Positions 13,804 through 13,882 of a stretch of DNA of 13,882 nt are shown one piece after another; the stretch's first letter is position 1, and each line of letters starts with the position of its first letter. Origin of the DNA: CAZWUW01 sp964636895 (GTDB lineage: Bacteria; Bacillota; Thermincolia; Thermincolales; CAZWUW01); NCBI GenBank assembly GCA_964636895.1, contig CAZWUW010000076.1, positions 1 to 13,882 on the forward strand, in the 5' to 3' direction. The notes under the pieces are model-generated. The model worked only from the letters and a program-made list of their open reading frames with translations, ran no database searches and was not told where the DNA came from. The translations under genes and the position numbers were made by a program.

Positions 13804-13882
13804 ATGATTGATCATTTACAGTCCCGGCAATGGGTCAGTATTAGAGATTTGCTGCAAGCCGCCATCAACTTAAAAGCCTCGG
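13804..13882 (+). CDS. pilT: PilT-type pilus retraction ATPase, N-terminal fragment
   Basis: ATG 13804 follows AGGAGGAA at 13791-13798, which overlaps the pilB stop. The 26 visible codons encode IRDLLQAAINLKAS, matching the PilT N-terminus (LLxxAVxxxASDIHL type). PilT is the retraction motor of type IV pili. The gene runs off the window, so the ATPase motifs are not visible. The assignment rests on this short match and the position directly after pilB. Confidence 0.75.
   Translation, partial: MIDHLQSRQWVSIRDLLQAAINLKAS

Overview
The window reads as chromosomal DNA of a spore-forming, anaerobic Gram-positive bacterium of the Clostridia, most like the Peptococcaceae/Desulfotomaculum-Pelotomaculum group. 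That placement is an inference. It rests on a gerA-type spore germination operon, strong GGAGG ribosome binding sites, frequent GTG starts, a fixCX pair, and a VanW/G5 envelope protein near type IV pilus ATPases. No rRNA, tRNA, CRISPR array, insertion sequence or phage gene was seen. One 100-N assembly gap lies at 4311-4410.

Layout: (1) Positions 1-3591 hold a germinant-receptor operon on the + strand. It consists of the C-terminal half of gerAA, interrupted by two in-frame stop codons at 95-97 and 104-106, then gerAB, gerAC with a 15-glycine tract, and a 58-residue two-helix membrane protein. The first three genes overlap end to start. (2) Positions 3709-7529 hold a second + strand group: a membrane-anchored protein with a long Glu/Val repeat region and a C-terminal TPR-like domain (it contains the gap), a two-domain PRC-barrel protein, and a VanW/G5 envelope protein. 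A GC-rich hairpin follows. (3) Positions 7597-9188 hold fixC and fixX, a flavoprotein and its ferredoxin partner, without the ETF genes fixAB beside them. (4) Positions 9196-11862, on the - strand, hold a cNMP-CBS-DUF294 nucleotidyltransferase-like regulator followed 12 bases later by a DnaQ-like DEDDh exonuclease. (5) From 12077, on the + strand, lie a PilB/GspE-type ATPase with a perfect double MshEN motif (candidate cyclic-di-GMP binding) and the first codons of pilT.

Functionally, the window joins spore germination, cell-envelope proteins, an electron-transfer branch and type IV pilus motors. The least described part is the three-gene group at 3709-7529. Its first gene combines three membrane helices, nested 15-bp and about 222-bp repeats, and a TPR-like tail. 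The repeat periodicity predicts that the real gap is in frame, 87 bp or 87 plus multiples of 222 bp, so the gene is probably intact and not broken.
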